From CAYNWT01 sp964450955 (GTDB lineage Bacteria > Planctomycetota > Planctomycetia > Planctomycetales > Planctomycetaceae): a stretch of 64,000 nucleotides of DNA. Shown one piece after another: positions 18,167 through 26,407 of the stretch. Location of the stretch: positions 62,001 to 126,000 of the forward strand of contig CAYVFI010000009.1 in the NCBI GenBank assembly GCA_964450955.1, given 5' to 3'. Both the position numbers and the translations under genes were made by a program. The first letter of the stretch is position 1. Every line of letters begins with the position of its first letter. The notes below the pieces were generated by a model. The model had not been told where the DNA came from. It saw only the letters and a list, made by a program, of their open reading frames with translations, and did no database searches.

Positions 18167-18400
18167 CTAACCTCGCTTCGTGCTGCATGCCCAATACACC
18201 GGACACCAACCAACCAGACCGGTCAGCAGTAGTTCAGCCTGAAGCCCCAACGCCACAAGGCCACGCCATTCAGTGTGTTGCATCAGGCCGCTTAACGTTA
18301 ACGTCATCAGCGCGGTTCCGATGGCAAGTCGCTGAAGCCGGTCGCAGGAATGGATCCGTCCGGCGTTGATGGAACGTTTGTTTTTCGATAGAGGACTCAC
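18167..18400 (-). CDS. DUF2892-type inner membrane protein
   Basis: 77 residues. It matches the DUF2892 pattern: an N-terminal INAGRIHSCDRLQRLAIG segment, a hydrophobic helix, and the ending LLTGLVGWCPVYWACS. The family has two membrane helices; members occur alone or fused to rhodaneses. The GTG start overlaps the aldehyde dehydrogenase stop by four bases (GTGA), indicating coupled translation. Biochemical function unknown. Confidence 0.78.
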   Translation of the reverse strand: MSPLSKNKRSINAGRIHSCDRLQRLAIGTALMTLTLSGLMQHTEWRGLVALGLQAELLLTGLVGWCPVYWACSTKRG

Positions 18401-19827
18401 TGCATTCGAATGACAAGGTTTCGAATTTCCGTCATATCTTCCATCGCAAAACGGACGCCCTCACGACCTAGTCCACTATCTTTCACGCCACCATACGGCA
18501 TGTTGTCCACTCGCCATGAAGGGACATCACCAATGACAACGCCGCCTACGTCCAACACATCCCAGGCTTGCTGAGCCTTGAATATGTCACGCGTGAAAAT
18601 GCCGGCCTGAAGTCCGAAAACACTATCGTTGACAGTTGCCAAAGCCTGATCGAAATCGTCGAACCGACTTAGCACCGCGACAGGCCCGAAAGCTTCCTCT
18701 GCGCAGATAGATTGATCGCTCGGGACATCCTCCATCAGCGTTGCATCCAGTTTCGCCCCATCACGCTTCCCGCCGCACAGGACTTTTCCGCCCGCGGCCA
18801 CCGCTTCTTCGACCCATCCGTGCAGCCGAGCCGCTTCCTTTTCGGAAATCATCGGGCCGATGAAAGTGTCCTCAGCCTTTGGATCACCGGCAATCAACTT
18901 CTCCGTCGCTTCAACCAGCGCGCTTCGGAACGCATCGTAGACGTCAGCGTGGACGATGATTCGCTGCACTCCAATGCAACTTTGTCCCGACTGATAAAAC
19001 GCACCAAAGACGACGCGCTTGACCACATCGTCAAGATCCGCGTCGCAATCGACAATACAGGCCGCGTTGCCGCCAAGTTCCAGTATGACTTTTTTCTTCC
19101 CTGCCTTCGCTTTTAATGCCCAGCCAACGTCGGGCGAACCGGTGAAGCTAAGTAGCTTTAGTCGATCGTCCGTTGTGAAAAGGTCGGCGCCGTCACGAGA
19201 ACACGGAAGAATCGAAAACGCACCCTTCGGTAAATCGGTCTCCGCCAGGACTTCGCCAATAATCAACGCTCCCAGTGGTGTTCGACTTGCTGGTTTCAGG
19301 ACGAACGGACAACCAACAGCGAGAGCCGGAGCCACCTTGTGGGCGGCCAGGTTTAGCGGGAAGTTAAACGGACTGATAAACGAACACGGTCCGATAGGTA
19401 CGCGTTTCCACATGCCGCGATAGCCCCTGGCTCGCGGCGAGATTTCAAGGTTCATCACTTCGCCATTCATGCGAACCGATTCTTCCGCCGCGATGCGAAA
19501 TGTATCGATCAGTCGCGAGACTTCACCCTGAGCGTCCTTGATCGGTTTCCCAGCTTCGACACAAAGCGAATAGGCGAGTTCGTCGAAGCGTTCGGTAAAC
19601 CGATCGACGCAGTGGTTCAAAACCGCCTGCCGTTCGTACGGCGCCATTTCTGCCATCGGTGCGGAAGCGGTCACGGTGGCCGCAATGGCCGCGTCAATAG
19701 TTGCCGGATCTGCCATGGCCACTTTGGCGGCGACTTCGCCCGAATACTTATCGGTCACGTCCAGATCGAAATTAGGGGACTGGGGCTCGTTGGCGAGAAA
19801 GTACGGCCACTGTTCCTTGAGCTTCAT
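18397..19827 (-). CDS. Aldehyde dehydrogenase family protein
   Basis: 476 residues, normal length. FISPFNFPLNLAAHKV and KPASRTPL form the NAD(P)-binding start, LELGGNAACIV carries the general-base Glu, and QSGQSCIGVQRI the catalytic Cys (about 290); ICAEEAFGPVA is also present. Oxidises an aldehyde to the acid with NAD(P)+. The fairly short SCIG active site resembles glyceraldehyde-3-phosphate (non-phosphorylating) or lactaldehyde-type dehydrogenases, but the substrate cannot be fixed. First gene of a coupled pair with the DUF2892 protein; the carbonic anhydrase gene lies 213 bp upstream. Confidence 0.93.
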   Translation of the reverse strand: MKLKEQWPYFLANEPQSPNFDLDVTDKYSGEVAAKVAMADPATIDAAIAATVTASAPMAEMAPYERQAVLNHCVDRFTERFDELAYSLCVEAGKPIKDAQGEVSRLIDTFRIAAEESVRMNGEVMNLEISPRARGYRGMWKRVPIGPCSFISPFNFPLNLAAHKVAPALAVGCPFVLKPASRTPLGALIIGEVLAETDLPKGAFSILPCSRDGADLFTTDDRLKLLSFTGSPDVGWALKAKAGKKKVILELGGNAACIVDCDADLDDVVKRVVFGAFYQSGQSCIGVQRIIVHADVYDAFRSALVEATEKLIAGDPKAEDTFIGPMISEKEAARLHGWVEEAVAAGGKVLCGGKRDGAKLDATLMEDVPSDQSICAEEAFGPVAVLSRFDDFDQALATVNDSVFGLQAGIFTRDIFKAQQAWDVLDVGGVVIGDVPSWRVDNMPYGGVKDSGLGREGVRFAMEDMTEIRNLVIRMQ

Positions 19828-20039
19828 CTCTGTGTTCTCTTTTCGAAGTAGTTAACCAATGTTGGTTCGGCACATCACGTTTTGAAGTGATCCGATGTGT
19901 TGAATCACGCGAATGGTTGGATAGATGTCATGTTAAGTCCGCGCCGGACACAGCGACCAGTCTTCGAACCAGGCAGACCGGCCGGGCTGTCTCGTCACTT
20001 CGTCCTCCACAGTTTGATCAACATGTTCGGCATGAACCA

Positions 20040-20735
20040 CTACAGCGTTCGCACGCGCCCGGATTCGATGTCGTAAACGCAGCCAATAATCTTTGCCGCC
20101 TTTGCTTTCTCAGCCTTCGCAAGATCCGGAACGGCTTTCAGCAGTTTGACCGAAGCTCGGACATTTGCTTCAACGGACTGCTTTAGTCTCACGGGGAACT
20201 CAAGGCTGGTGCTGACTGATTTCGTTGCCGGCTTAATCTTGTCAACCAAACTTCGAATCTCGTTGGGTTCTGCTTTCAGGTCTTCGTCAGCCTGAAGAGC
20301 CGCAGTGACGGCTCCACATCCATCATGACCCATCACCACCACCAGCCTCGTTCTCAGGTGGTCGACACCGTACTCAATGCTGCCCGTCACGTCGGTGTCA
20401 ATAATGTTTCCCGCGATGCGGATGACAAACAGATCGCCGAAACCCTGGTCGAACAACAGTTCCGGCGGAACGCGTGAGTCACTGCAGCCAAGGATTGTGG
20501 CGAACGGTTTTTGGCCGCCGGCCAGCCGCTTTCGCCAGTCTTTGCCAAAGTGAGGATGCTTCGATTCACCGCTGACAAACCGCCGGTTCCCCGCCATGAG
20601 CCGCGCCAACGCTTCCTCACAATTTTTAGGAACCGGTTCTGGTTGGGGTTCTTGCTGAGCTCCCTCAGAAACCCCGGCTCCACTCAACAGGCTACCAACG
20701 GCGGTGGCTGAGAAGGCTCGACGATTCAGTTTCAT
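20040..20735 (-). CDS. Beta-class carbonic anhydrase, Tat-exported
   Basis: 231 residues. The beta-class zinc site is complete: C84 and D86 in GCSDSRVP, H137 and C140 in GHDGC. It should interconvert CO2 and bicarbonate. The N-terminus NRRAFSATAVGSLLSGAGVSEGA is a twin-arginine signal, so the folded enzyme would be exported. A helical linker (PVPKNCEEALARLMAGNRRF) is normal for the family. It is 48 bp downstream of the acetolactate synthase-like gene on the same strand, and so probably co-transcribed. Confidence 0.92.
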   Translation of the reverse strand: MKLNRRAFSATAVGSLLSGAGVSEGAQQEPQPEPVPKNCEEALARLMAGNRRFVSGESKHPHFGKDWRKRLAGGQKPFATILGCSDSRVPPELLFDQGFGDLFVIRIAGNIIDTDVTGSIEYGVDHLRTRLVVVMGHDGCGAVTAALQADEDLKAEPNEIRSLVDKIKPATKSVSTSLEFPVRLKQSVEANVRASVKLLKAVPDLAKAEKAKAAKIIGCVYDIESGRVRTL

Positions 20736-20783
20736 GGTGTAAGTACTCCGGCCGATATTTGATTCAGGTCACAAGTTCAATGG

Positions 20784-22424
20784 CTATACCTGCGCGCTGC
20801 GTTCTTTGATTTCATGATTCAGGATGCGGTCATTTTCAGAATAGTCCACCGGTACTTCCACAACATGGACGCCTGGCTTTGCGTGGCATTCCTGAAGCAT
20901 CGGCAGTAGTTCCGCCGCACTGTTCACGCGGTGCCCTTCCGCCCCGTAACTTTCTGCGTACTTGACGAAGTCAGGGTTTCCGTAATCCAGACCAAAGTTT
21001 TGCAGACCCATGTTGGCCTGCTTCCATTTGATCATGCCGTAAGCATTGTCGCGCAGAATGACGACGACCAGGTCCAAGTCCAGGCGAACGGCTGTTTCCA
21101 GTTCCTGTGAATTCATCATGAACCCGCCATCGCCGCAGATGGCGGTTACGGTCTGGTCCGGATGAACCAGCTTGGCCGCCATCGCAGAAGGCAAGCCAGC
21201 CCCCATGGTCGCCAAAGCATTGTCCAGCAGCACCGTGTTCGGAGCGTGGGCCAGATAGTTCCGCGCGAACCAGATTTTGTAGATGCCATTGTCCAACGCA
21301 ATGATGCCGCGGCGTTCTACTGCCCGACGGACATCGGCGACCAGACGTTGTGGATAGATTGGGAACCGATCATCATCCGCGCCTTCCTGGATGTGCGCCA
21401 TTCCCGACTCATGGACCTGCCTGAACCTTGCGAAATCCCAGTGATCCTGTTTCCGCAAAGACTCGCTGATTTGCCAGATGCTGTTGGCGATATCTCCAAC
21501 GACTTCGACCTGCGGAAAATAGACCGGATCAACAGCCGCGCTAAAGAAGTTGACGTGAATTACTTTCACGCCGTCCGGTTCCATGAAAAATGGCGGCTTC
21601 TCGACCACATCGTGACCGACGTTGATAATCAGATCGGCACCTTCAATTGCCCGATGAACAAAGTCACCGCTTGAAAGAGCCGCATTGCCAAGGAACCGAG
21701 GATCGCGTTCGTCAACAACGCCCTTCCCCATTTGCGTCGTCACAAATGGAATGTCAAACTTGTCTACAAACCGACGCAGCATCCTGCAGGTCATCTTTCG
21801 GTTGGTTCCGGCTGCGACAATCAACAAGGGGTGTTTCGCTGTTTCTATCAGTTCCACTGCCGACGCAATGGACTTCGCTTCCGCGATTGGTCGTCTGACA
21901 GTGCTGGCCGGGATGACACCCACGTCGGTTTCTTCGGCAGCAATGTCTTCAGGCAGTTCCAAATGAACGGCCCCGGGCTTTTCTTCCTGAGCCAACCGTA
22001 AGGCTTCACGGACGCGAGACGGTATGTTGCCCGCGCTGACCAGCTGCTGCGTATACTTTGTCAGTGGCTCCATCATCGACACGACATCGACGATCTGAAA
22101 TTGCCCCTGCTTACTTTTCCTCACCGGCTTCTGACCAGTGATCATCATCATGGGCATCCCGCCCAGTTGTGCGTAGGCAGCCGGTGTCACGAAGTTGGTC
22201 GCACCTGGTCCAAGCGTCGAAAGACACACACCGGCTCGCCCCGTAAGACGACCATACGTGGCCGCCATGAACCCTGCGCCCTGTTCGTGCCGAGTCAGAA
22301 TCAGCTTAATGTCTGAACCAACCAGCGAATCCAAAAAGTCGAGGTTTTCTTCGCCCGGGATGCCGAAAATGTACTCGACGCCTTCAGCTTCGAGCGTCTT
22401 AATAAACAGGTCTGAAGCTTTCAT
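20784..22424 (-). CDS. Thiamine diphosphate-dependent acetolactate synthase-like enzyme
   Basis: 546 residues from the ATG at 22424 (MKASDLFIKTLEAEGV). The Pyr domain has FGIPGEENLDF with the catalytic Glu and GPGATN; the central domain follows; the PP domain has the TPP motif GDGGFMMNSQELETAVR...DNAYGMIKWKQ. The sequence follows the catabolic acetolactate synthase (AlsS-like) pattern rather than the biosynthetic IlvB type; no regulatory subunit is adjacent. It would condense two pyruvates to acetolactate, though other TPP decarboxylases share the fold. An upstream in-frame ATG at 22469 adds 15 basic residues. Confidence 0.88.
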   Translation of the reverse strand: MKASDLFIKTLEAEGVEYIFGIPGEENLDFLDSLVGSDIKLILTRHEQGAGFMAATYGRLTGRAGVCLSTLGPGATNFVTPAAYAQLGGMPMMMITGQKPVRKSKQGQFQIVDVVSMMEPLTKYTQQLVSAGNIPSRVREALRLAQEEKPGAVHLELPEDIAAEETDVGVIPASTVRRPIAEAKSIASAVELIETAKHPLLIVAAGTNRKMTCRMLRRFVDKFDIPFVTTQMGKGVVDERDPRFLGNAALSSGDFVHRAIEGADLIINVGHDVVEKPPFFMEPDGVKVIHVNFFSAAVDPVYFPQVEVVGDIANSIWQISESLRKQDHWDFARFRQVHESGMAHIQEGADDDRFPIYPQRLVADVRRAVERRGIIALDNGIYKIWFARNYLAHAPNTVLLDNALATMGAGLPSAMAAKLVHPDQTVTAICGDGGFMMNSQELETAVRLDLDLVVVILRDNAYGMIKWKQANMGLQNFGLDYGNPDFVKYAESYGAEGHRVNSAAELLPMLQECHAKPGVHVVEVPVDYSENDRILNHEIKERSAQV

Positions 22425-22920
22425 AGGGTGGTGTCTTATTTTGAGAGGCAACGGTTTTGGGCGACTCATCAGTCGTAGAGCCCTACTGACAGCCAGAGGT
22501 TGATTCTACGGGATCGGACCTGTGCCTCACCATCCCGACGAAAACAGCGACCGCGCCTTACGGATCTCTCCATGACATTTTTTTGGCCCGTTCATCAGGA
22601 ACGCTGGACCTGCCCGTGTCGCAATCAAAAACACATCGCGCCCCGGCGCGCGATCGATTGGCAGCGACAAACATGTCGCGTCAGCCGTGCTGTCGCTTAC
22701 GACACGGCCCACGTGAAGACTTGGGAGAAAATGAGGATGGCAACCTGGAGCCCAGGATATGCCCAGTCCCACCACCATCGATGTTTGCGGGTATCCAAAT
22801 GGGGATCGGGTCGCCGGCTAGGGCAACTGACTGTCCGAGTTCTCATTCAGGCAAGCTGAGTATGTGCTCCACGTGTCGCCCGATATCGGGTGAGCGCAAC
22901 GGCAGCAAGGTAAACCAACA
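22425..22920. other. Intergenic stretch upstream of intron remnant, nothing recognised
   Basis: About 500 bp without a supportable gene. Short frames on both strands do not look protein-like. Part of this may be decayed 5' sequence of the group II intron that is recognisable downstream, but I could not identify an intron start. Confidence 0.4.
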
Positions 22921-23155
22921 AGGGCGTTGATTGTGTTTGAGTCCGGGGATGGAGCCAGCCGCAAAGGCTACTGGCGTTTATCCAAAACGCTGGGTGGTCA
23001 TTGCGGTATGACAAAGCAGTGGCTCCGAGAACAGGGACTTGTTTTTCTCAGATACCTGTGGGGAGACCTTGCTCCTTTTCGACGAACCGCCTGATGCGGA
23101 CCCGCATGTCAGGTGGCGTGGGAGGGGACAGCCCAAAGGCTGTTCCTATCCCGAT
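22921..23155 (+). mobile_element. Group II intron remnant: maturase C-terminus plus 3' RNA domains
   Basis: Frame 1 from about 22921 to the TGA at 23092 encodes a piece typical of the C-terminal end of group II intron reverse transcriptase/maturases (SRKGYWRLSKTL, then MTKQWLREQGLVFLR, ending FRRTA). A stop at 22891 and absence of the RT domains show it is truncated. The stop lies inside a domain V-like hairpin (ACCGCCTGA...TCAGGTGG with inner TGCGG/CGCA) at about 23084-23118, followed by a GC-rich hairpin (GGGACAGCC...GGCTGTTCC) and CCTATCCCGAT as probable intron end. The orientation is opposite to the flanking cassette genes. Confidence 0.7.
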
Positions 23156-23165
23156 TTACGCGACC

Positions 23166-23735
23166 CTACCGCGGCGAAATCGTGAGTCCGAGTGCCAGCA
23201 TCACCAACAGAGCCCCAAGTAGAGTGTAGGCCACGATCGGATCGACCAACGATGGATCGGCGATGAATTGCCTGACGGAGCCGAGTCGATGCCACAAGTA
23301 GAAGCCAAGTGGGATTGTGACCAAGCCGAAAGCAAGAAGTGTCCAGAGAGGTGATCCGTGCTGAAGCATGACGCCACAGTCACCGACACGATCAAAGGAG
23401 CCGATAGCGATGTACGCGCCATTTGCGAGCAGGCAAAAACCGGCAAAGAACGCCGCGATATTGCGCGCCGAGGCGTAGCGGTGTGGGATGCACCACCAGA
23501 TAGCAGCAGGGATGATGCAGCCGAGGATTGGGCCAAGCCAAACGACGATCGAAGGATTTGGGTTCGGGGAAACGTCAGTACGGGAGATCGTCAGTGGATG
23601 CAGCATAACACGCTCAACGGCGCCACCAGTGGTCAGTGCGCCGATAACGTGGCCTAATTCGTGGACGACCATCATTGCGAACCAGCTAATCGCCAAGAGT
23701 GAGGCGACGAATATGAGCTGATGAAAACGTTGCAT
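23166..23735 (-). CDS. Membrane protein with HEXXH motif (M50-like), in an integron-type cassette
   Basis: 189 residues with about five hydrophobic segments. H25-E-L-G-H29 inside the first helix region is the zinc-binding motif of M50-type site-2 proteases or their relatives; no clear NPDG motif is visible, although a membrane segment near 64-80 (VVWLGPILGCIIPA) could play that part. The gene starts 17 bases after the GTTAGGC end of the attC site at 23753-23893, as expected for a cassette gene. Its stop lies about 11 bp from the end of the group II intron remnant, and no attC follows it. Confidence 0.7.
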   Translation of the reverse strand: MQRFHQLIFVASLLAISWFAMMVVHELGHVIGALTTGGAVERVMLHPLTISRTDVSPNPNPSIVVWLGPILGCIIPAAIWWCIPHRYASARNIAAFFAGFCLLANGAYIAIGSFDRVGDCGVMLQHGSPLWTLLAFGLVTIPLGFYLWHRLGSVRQFIADPSLVDPIVAYTLLGALLVMLALGLTISPR

Positions 23736-23752
23736 AAAGAGACGACTGGATC

Positions 23753-23893
23753 GCCTAACGGAAGGTTTTTACGACACCCGTCCCAAGCGGAACCGAAAGA
23801 TGTCGAGTCGCAAAGGATTGTACCAATTGATCGCGGGTTGAGCAAAAAGCGAGGGTGTGCCCGAAGGGCCTCAGCGTAAAAACCATGTTGGGC
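23753..23893 (-). other. Integron attC recombination site
   Basis: Read on the minus strand the site begins GCCCAAC (R'' type) two bases after the ankyrin stop and ends GTTAGGC (R' type). Inside, a perfect 10-bp inverted pair GGTTTTTACG / CGTAAAAACC forms the L boxes, with unequal spacers of 2 and 4 bases, and further pairing (GGGTGT/ACACCC) continues inward. The length of 141 bp is at the upper end of known attC sites. The consensus ends, L-box pairing, spacer asymmetry and position right after a stop codon together make this a strong call. Confidence 0.88.
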
Positions 23894-23894
23894 G

Positions 23895-24395
23895 TCAGGC
23901 CCGCGCTGGAAGAAGCGGCAAAACGGCATCCTTCTCGGGGTATTCGCAAACGGTGGCAAAGTTTCGGTGGGCATCGGTTGGGATTGCACCATACCGAACG
24001 AATAGTTGAACAACGGAGGGTTCGATGGGCCGGCGCAAGAAATAGCGATGGAACGGCGTTACTGACTCCCGATCGAGTGAATTTGGGTCAGCGCCCGAGT
24101 CAAGAAGTAATTCGATGGTATCACCGCATCCCGTCCGCGCTGCAAAGTGCAGAGGCGTCCATTGTGTGCGATCAGGAGTGTTTACGGCGCAGCCATTGGC
24201 CAGCAGAACGCGCACGACGTCTGTGTTCGGCGGCCACATGATGGGGTTTAGAACGTAGTGGAGGGCGTTCCAACTGTCGGAGTTGTTTGTGCAGTTGATA
24301 TCGTGCCCAGCGGAGATCGCGGTCTGAACTGCGGCGGGGGCAGCATCATCAGAGAAAACGATGTTGCTAAAGATTGCATCGTAGTCTGTGGCCAT
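23895..24395 (-). CDS. Ankyrin-repeat protein, gene of an integron-type cassette
   Basis: 166 residues from the ATG at 24395. It contains about three ankyrin repeats: SWNALHYVL...DVVRVLLANGCAVN, TQWTPLHFAARTGCGDTIELLLDSGADPN and a third incomplete one (SVTPFHRYFLR...VVQLFVRYGA). Such modules bind proteins; the partner is unknown. The ATG is preceded by GTTGGGCGTCAGGTAGCC, i.e. an attC-like right end 12 bases upstream, and the stop is followed by attC. Longer in-frame extension to 24689 is basic and low in protein character and is not used. Confidence 0.82.
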   Translation of the reverse strand: MATDYDAIFSNIVFSDDAAPAAVQTAISAGHDINCTNNSDSWNALHYVLNPIMWPPNTDVVRVLLANGCAVNTPDRTQWTPLHFAARTGCGDTIELLLDSGADPNSLDRESVTPFHRYFLRRPIEPSVVQLFVRYGAIPTDAHRNFATVCEYPEKDAVLPLLPARA

Positions 24396-24406
24396 GGCTA
24401 CCTGAC

Positions 24407-24429
24407 GCCCAACTGGGGGATTGTTAGAC
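24407..24429 (-). other. Truncated attC-like core sites at the head of the cassettes
   Basis: On the minus strand GTCTAAC and GTTGGGC, both fitting the integron core consensus (RYYYAAC and GTTRRRY), are separated by only 9 bases. A full attC needs a long stem between them, so this looks like a site whose middle was deleted, or a hybrid left by recombination. Confidence 0.5.
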
Positions 24430-24712
24430 AGCCTGTCGGAAAAACAGGTTTGTCCGGGGGATTTGGGAGGCAGCATAGCGTTTCTATGCCGGGTGTTTGA
24501 AGCTGGGTAGCTTTGCCGGATGGGGAAGTGTTTGAATCTGGTGAGACTGGTTCGCCGTCGATACGCCCTAAAAAACTGTGACTTTTGGGTCTTGAACGTT
24601 TTGGACGTTCTTCTTGAATCCAATGGCTGACACGCTGCGAAGGTTCTTGCGACAGTCAGAGTCTTAGTGGTGAGACTTAGGCGAAACAAATTCGAATCAG
24701 GGGTTATTCAAG
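24430..24712. other. Intergenic region upstream of the fasciclin gene
   Basis: No gene seen in this stretch. It contains a small hairpin (CCTGT...ACAGG near 24431-24450) and should carry the promoter of the fasciclin gene. No integron integrase gene lies here, where one might be expected next to the first cassette. Confidence 0.4.
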
Positions 24713-25864
24713 ATGAAACGCATTGTGCTGACGGCCATGGTGGCCATATCGCTTACAACACCAGCGGTTCGGGCTGACGATATCGTCGAAACCGCCGTCA
24801 AAGCGGGTAGTTTTAAGACGTTGGTCGCTGCTGTTCAGGCAGCAGGACTTGTAAACACACTGAAAGGTTCGGGACCGTTCACGGTTTTCGCTCCATCCGA
24901 CGAAGCGTTCGCGAAACTGCCGCCAGGCACTGTTGAAACTTTGCTGAAGCCAGAAAACAAAGATCAGCTGGTTGCGATTCTGACCTATCACGTTGTTCCG
25001 GCAAGAGTGACTGCTCGCGATGCATTTTCTGCTCGAACAGCGCCGACCGTGAACGGGCAAAAGGTCGCTGTGAATGCAACGCTTAGCGGCATACAGGTTG
25101 ATGGAGCCAGGGTGCTGACCACGGACATCAATTGCTCTAACGGAGTCATTCATGTAATCGACTCCGTCATCATGCCCTCCTCGGCCACAATCCCGGAAAC
25201 GGCTGTCGGAGCCGGGACCTTTAATACTTTGCTGGCTGCGGCCAAGGCTGCCGGACTGGTAGATGCTTTGTCGTCGAAGGGCCCGTTGACTGTGTTCGCT
25301 CCAACCGATGCCGCGTTCGCAGCATTGCCGGCCGGAACAGTTGAAGATCTGCTAAAGCCTGAAAACAAAGCGAAGCTTGCGGGCATCCTGAAGTACCATG
25401 TTGTCAGCGGCAATATCATGGCGGCCGACGCGATCAAGGCTGGCCGAGCGACCACACTGCAGGGCCAGTCAGTGACGGTTTCGTACGGAGCCGACGGAGT
25501 CAAAATCGACGATGCGAAGGTCGTGACTCCAGACATCAAAACAACCAACGGCGTGATTCATGTTATCGACGCCGTCATGTTGCCCAAGGCGATGACTGCT
25601 CAGGCCGCTCAGGAAATGATTCGTGGGGCAATCGCGGATGGATCGCAGCGGTTTAATTCGCATGATCACGCGGGCTGCTGCAAGATCTACACCACCACGA
25701 TGCAAAGCATCATGGATTCACGACCTGCGTCAATTAGCGATGCCGAAGCGATGCATCTCTCGAACGTCATGAGCGAATCGTTGCAAATGCACGACATGAC
25801 GCAGCGAGCATGGAAGCTGCGAAGTGCGGTTGAAACGGCCTACACGGCCCTGTCATCGCAGTAG
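24713..25864 (+). CDS. Secreted protein with two fasciclin (FAS1) domains
   Basis: 383 residues with a signal peptide (hydrophobic core 5-18, cleavage near VRADD). Two tandem FAS1 domains, about 25-155 and 158-290, each show the family motifs TVFAPSDEAF / TVFAPTDAAF, the LLKPENK box, YHVV and NGVIHVIDSV / NGVIHVIDAV. FAS1 domains mediate extracellular adhesion. The last 90 residues are helical, contain HAGCCK and are not recognised. A strong terminator follows. Confidence 0.92.
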   Translation: MKRIVLTAMVAISLTTPAVRADDIVETAVKAGSFKTLVAAVQAAGLVNTLKGSGPFTVFAPSDEAFAKLPPGTVETLLKPENKDQLVAILTYHVVPARVTARDAFSARTAPTVNGQKVAVNATLSGIQVDGARVLTTDINCSNGVIHVIDSVIMPSSATIPETAVGAGTFNTLLAAAKAAGLVDALSSKGPLTVFAPTDAAFAALPAGTVEDLLKPENKAKLAGILKYHVVSGNIMAADAIKAGRATTLQGQSVTVSYGADGVKIDDAKVVTPDIKTTNGVIHVIDAVMLPKAMTAQAAQEMIRGAIADGSQRFNSHDHAGCCKIYTTTMQSIMDSRPASISDAEAMHLSNVMSESLQMHDMTQRAWKLRSAVETAYTALSSQ

Positions 25865-25914
25865 TCGATTGCATACCGGCGACCTGATTGTCGCAAAGCA
25901 AATTAACTCTAAGC

Positions 25915-25960
25915 AGCCCGTCAAGTCAGCCGTCGCTAACTTGACGGGCTATTTTTGTTT
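25915..25960 (+). terminator. Rho-independent terminator after the fasciclin gene
   Basis: A perfect 12-bp stem (AGCCCGTCAAGT / ACTTGACGGGCT) with a 12-base loop is followed by ATTTTTGTTT, 50 bp after the stop codon. Confidence 0.93.
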
Positions 25961-26064
25961 GCTGCAAGATGGCGTGCGGCTTCAGAATTCGGCCGCGGTT
26001 CTTGCGGGACCTAAAGTCACGGACGGTCGTGAATGTCAGTGCCCTTTGGCTTCCATGCCTTCGG

Positions 26065-26277
26065 CTACTGTTTCCCTTTCCGGGCCGCGGCCGTGTCTGA
26101 GCCGTCGGTGTGTTCGTGTTCCCATTCCGGCGTGGCGGCTGCTGGTCGCCGGGGCTGGTTATTCAGACCAGGTTTGCCCGGCATCCGCGGCTCATTCGTG
26201 AGGTACACAAGCGTCTCGGTGCCAGAGGTGTGGTCAGAGGTCGGGAAAGCAACTCGGTGGCCGTCAGGACCGGTCAA
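26065..26277 (-). CDS. Small hypothetical protein or gene fragment
   Basis: 70 residues from a TTG; the frame stays open back to a TAA at 26335, and the extra upstream part (CKLTGPDG preceded by PIDAIALRAEP) also looks protein-like. Codon choice and composition look coding (VAFPTSDHTSGTETLVYLTNEP), while the C-terminus is polar and low-complexity (EHEHTDG). No family recognised. No ATG or GTG exists in the frame, so it may use TTG or ATT, or be the remainder of a longer gene. It is divergent from the helicase gene. Confidence 0.4.
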   Translation of the reverse strand: MTGPDGHRVAFPTSDHTSGTETLVYLTNEPRMPGKPGLNNQPRRPAAATPEWEHEHTDGSDTAAARKGKQ

Positions 26278-26407
26278 TTTGCAAGGTTCCGCCCGAAGTG
26301 CAATCGCGTCAATTGGTTTTCCGGAAGTGAGTACTTAAGGTCCATGGCTGCTGCGCCGCCGCGATTTTTGGGAGAGACAAGTCATCACGGAAGAACACTT
26401 TGACAAG

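Noticed and set aside
24396..24689. Long N-terminal extension of the ankyrin cassette gene
   Set aside because: It crosses the attC-like boundary and is basic, low-quality sequence; the ATG at 24395 sits at normal distance from the core site.
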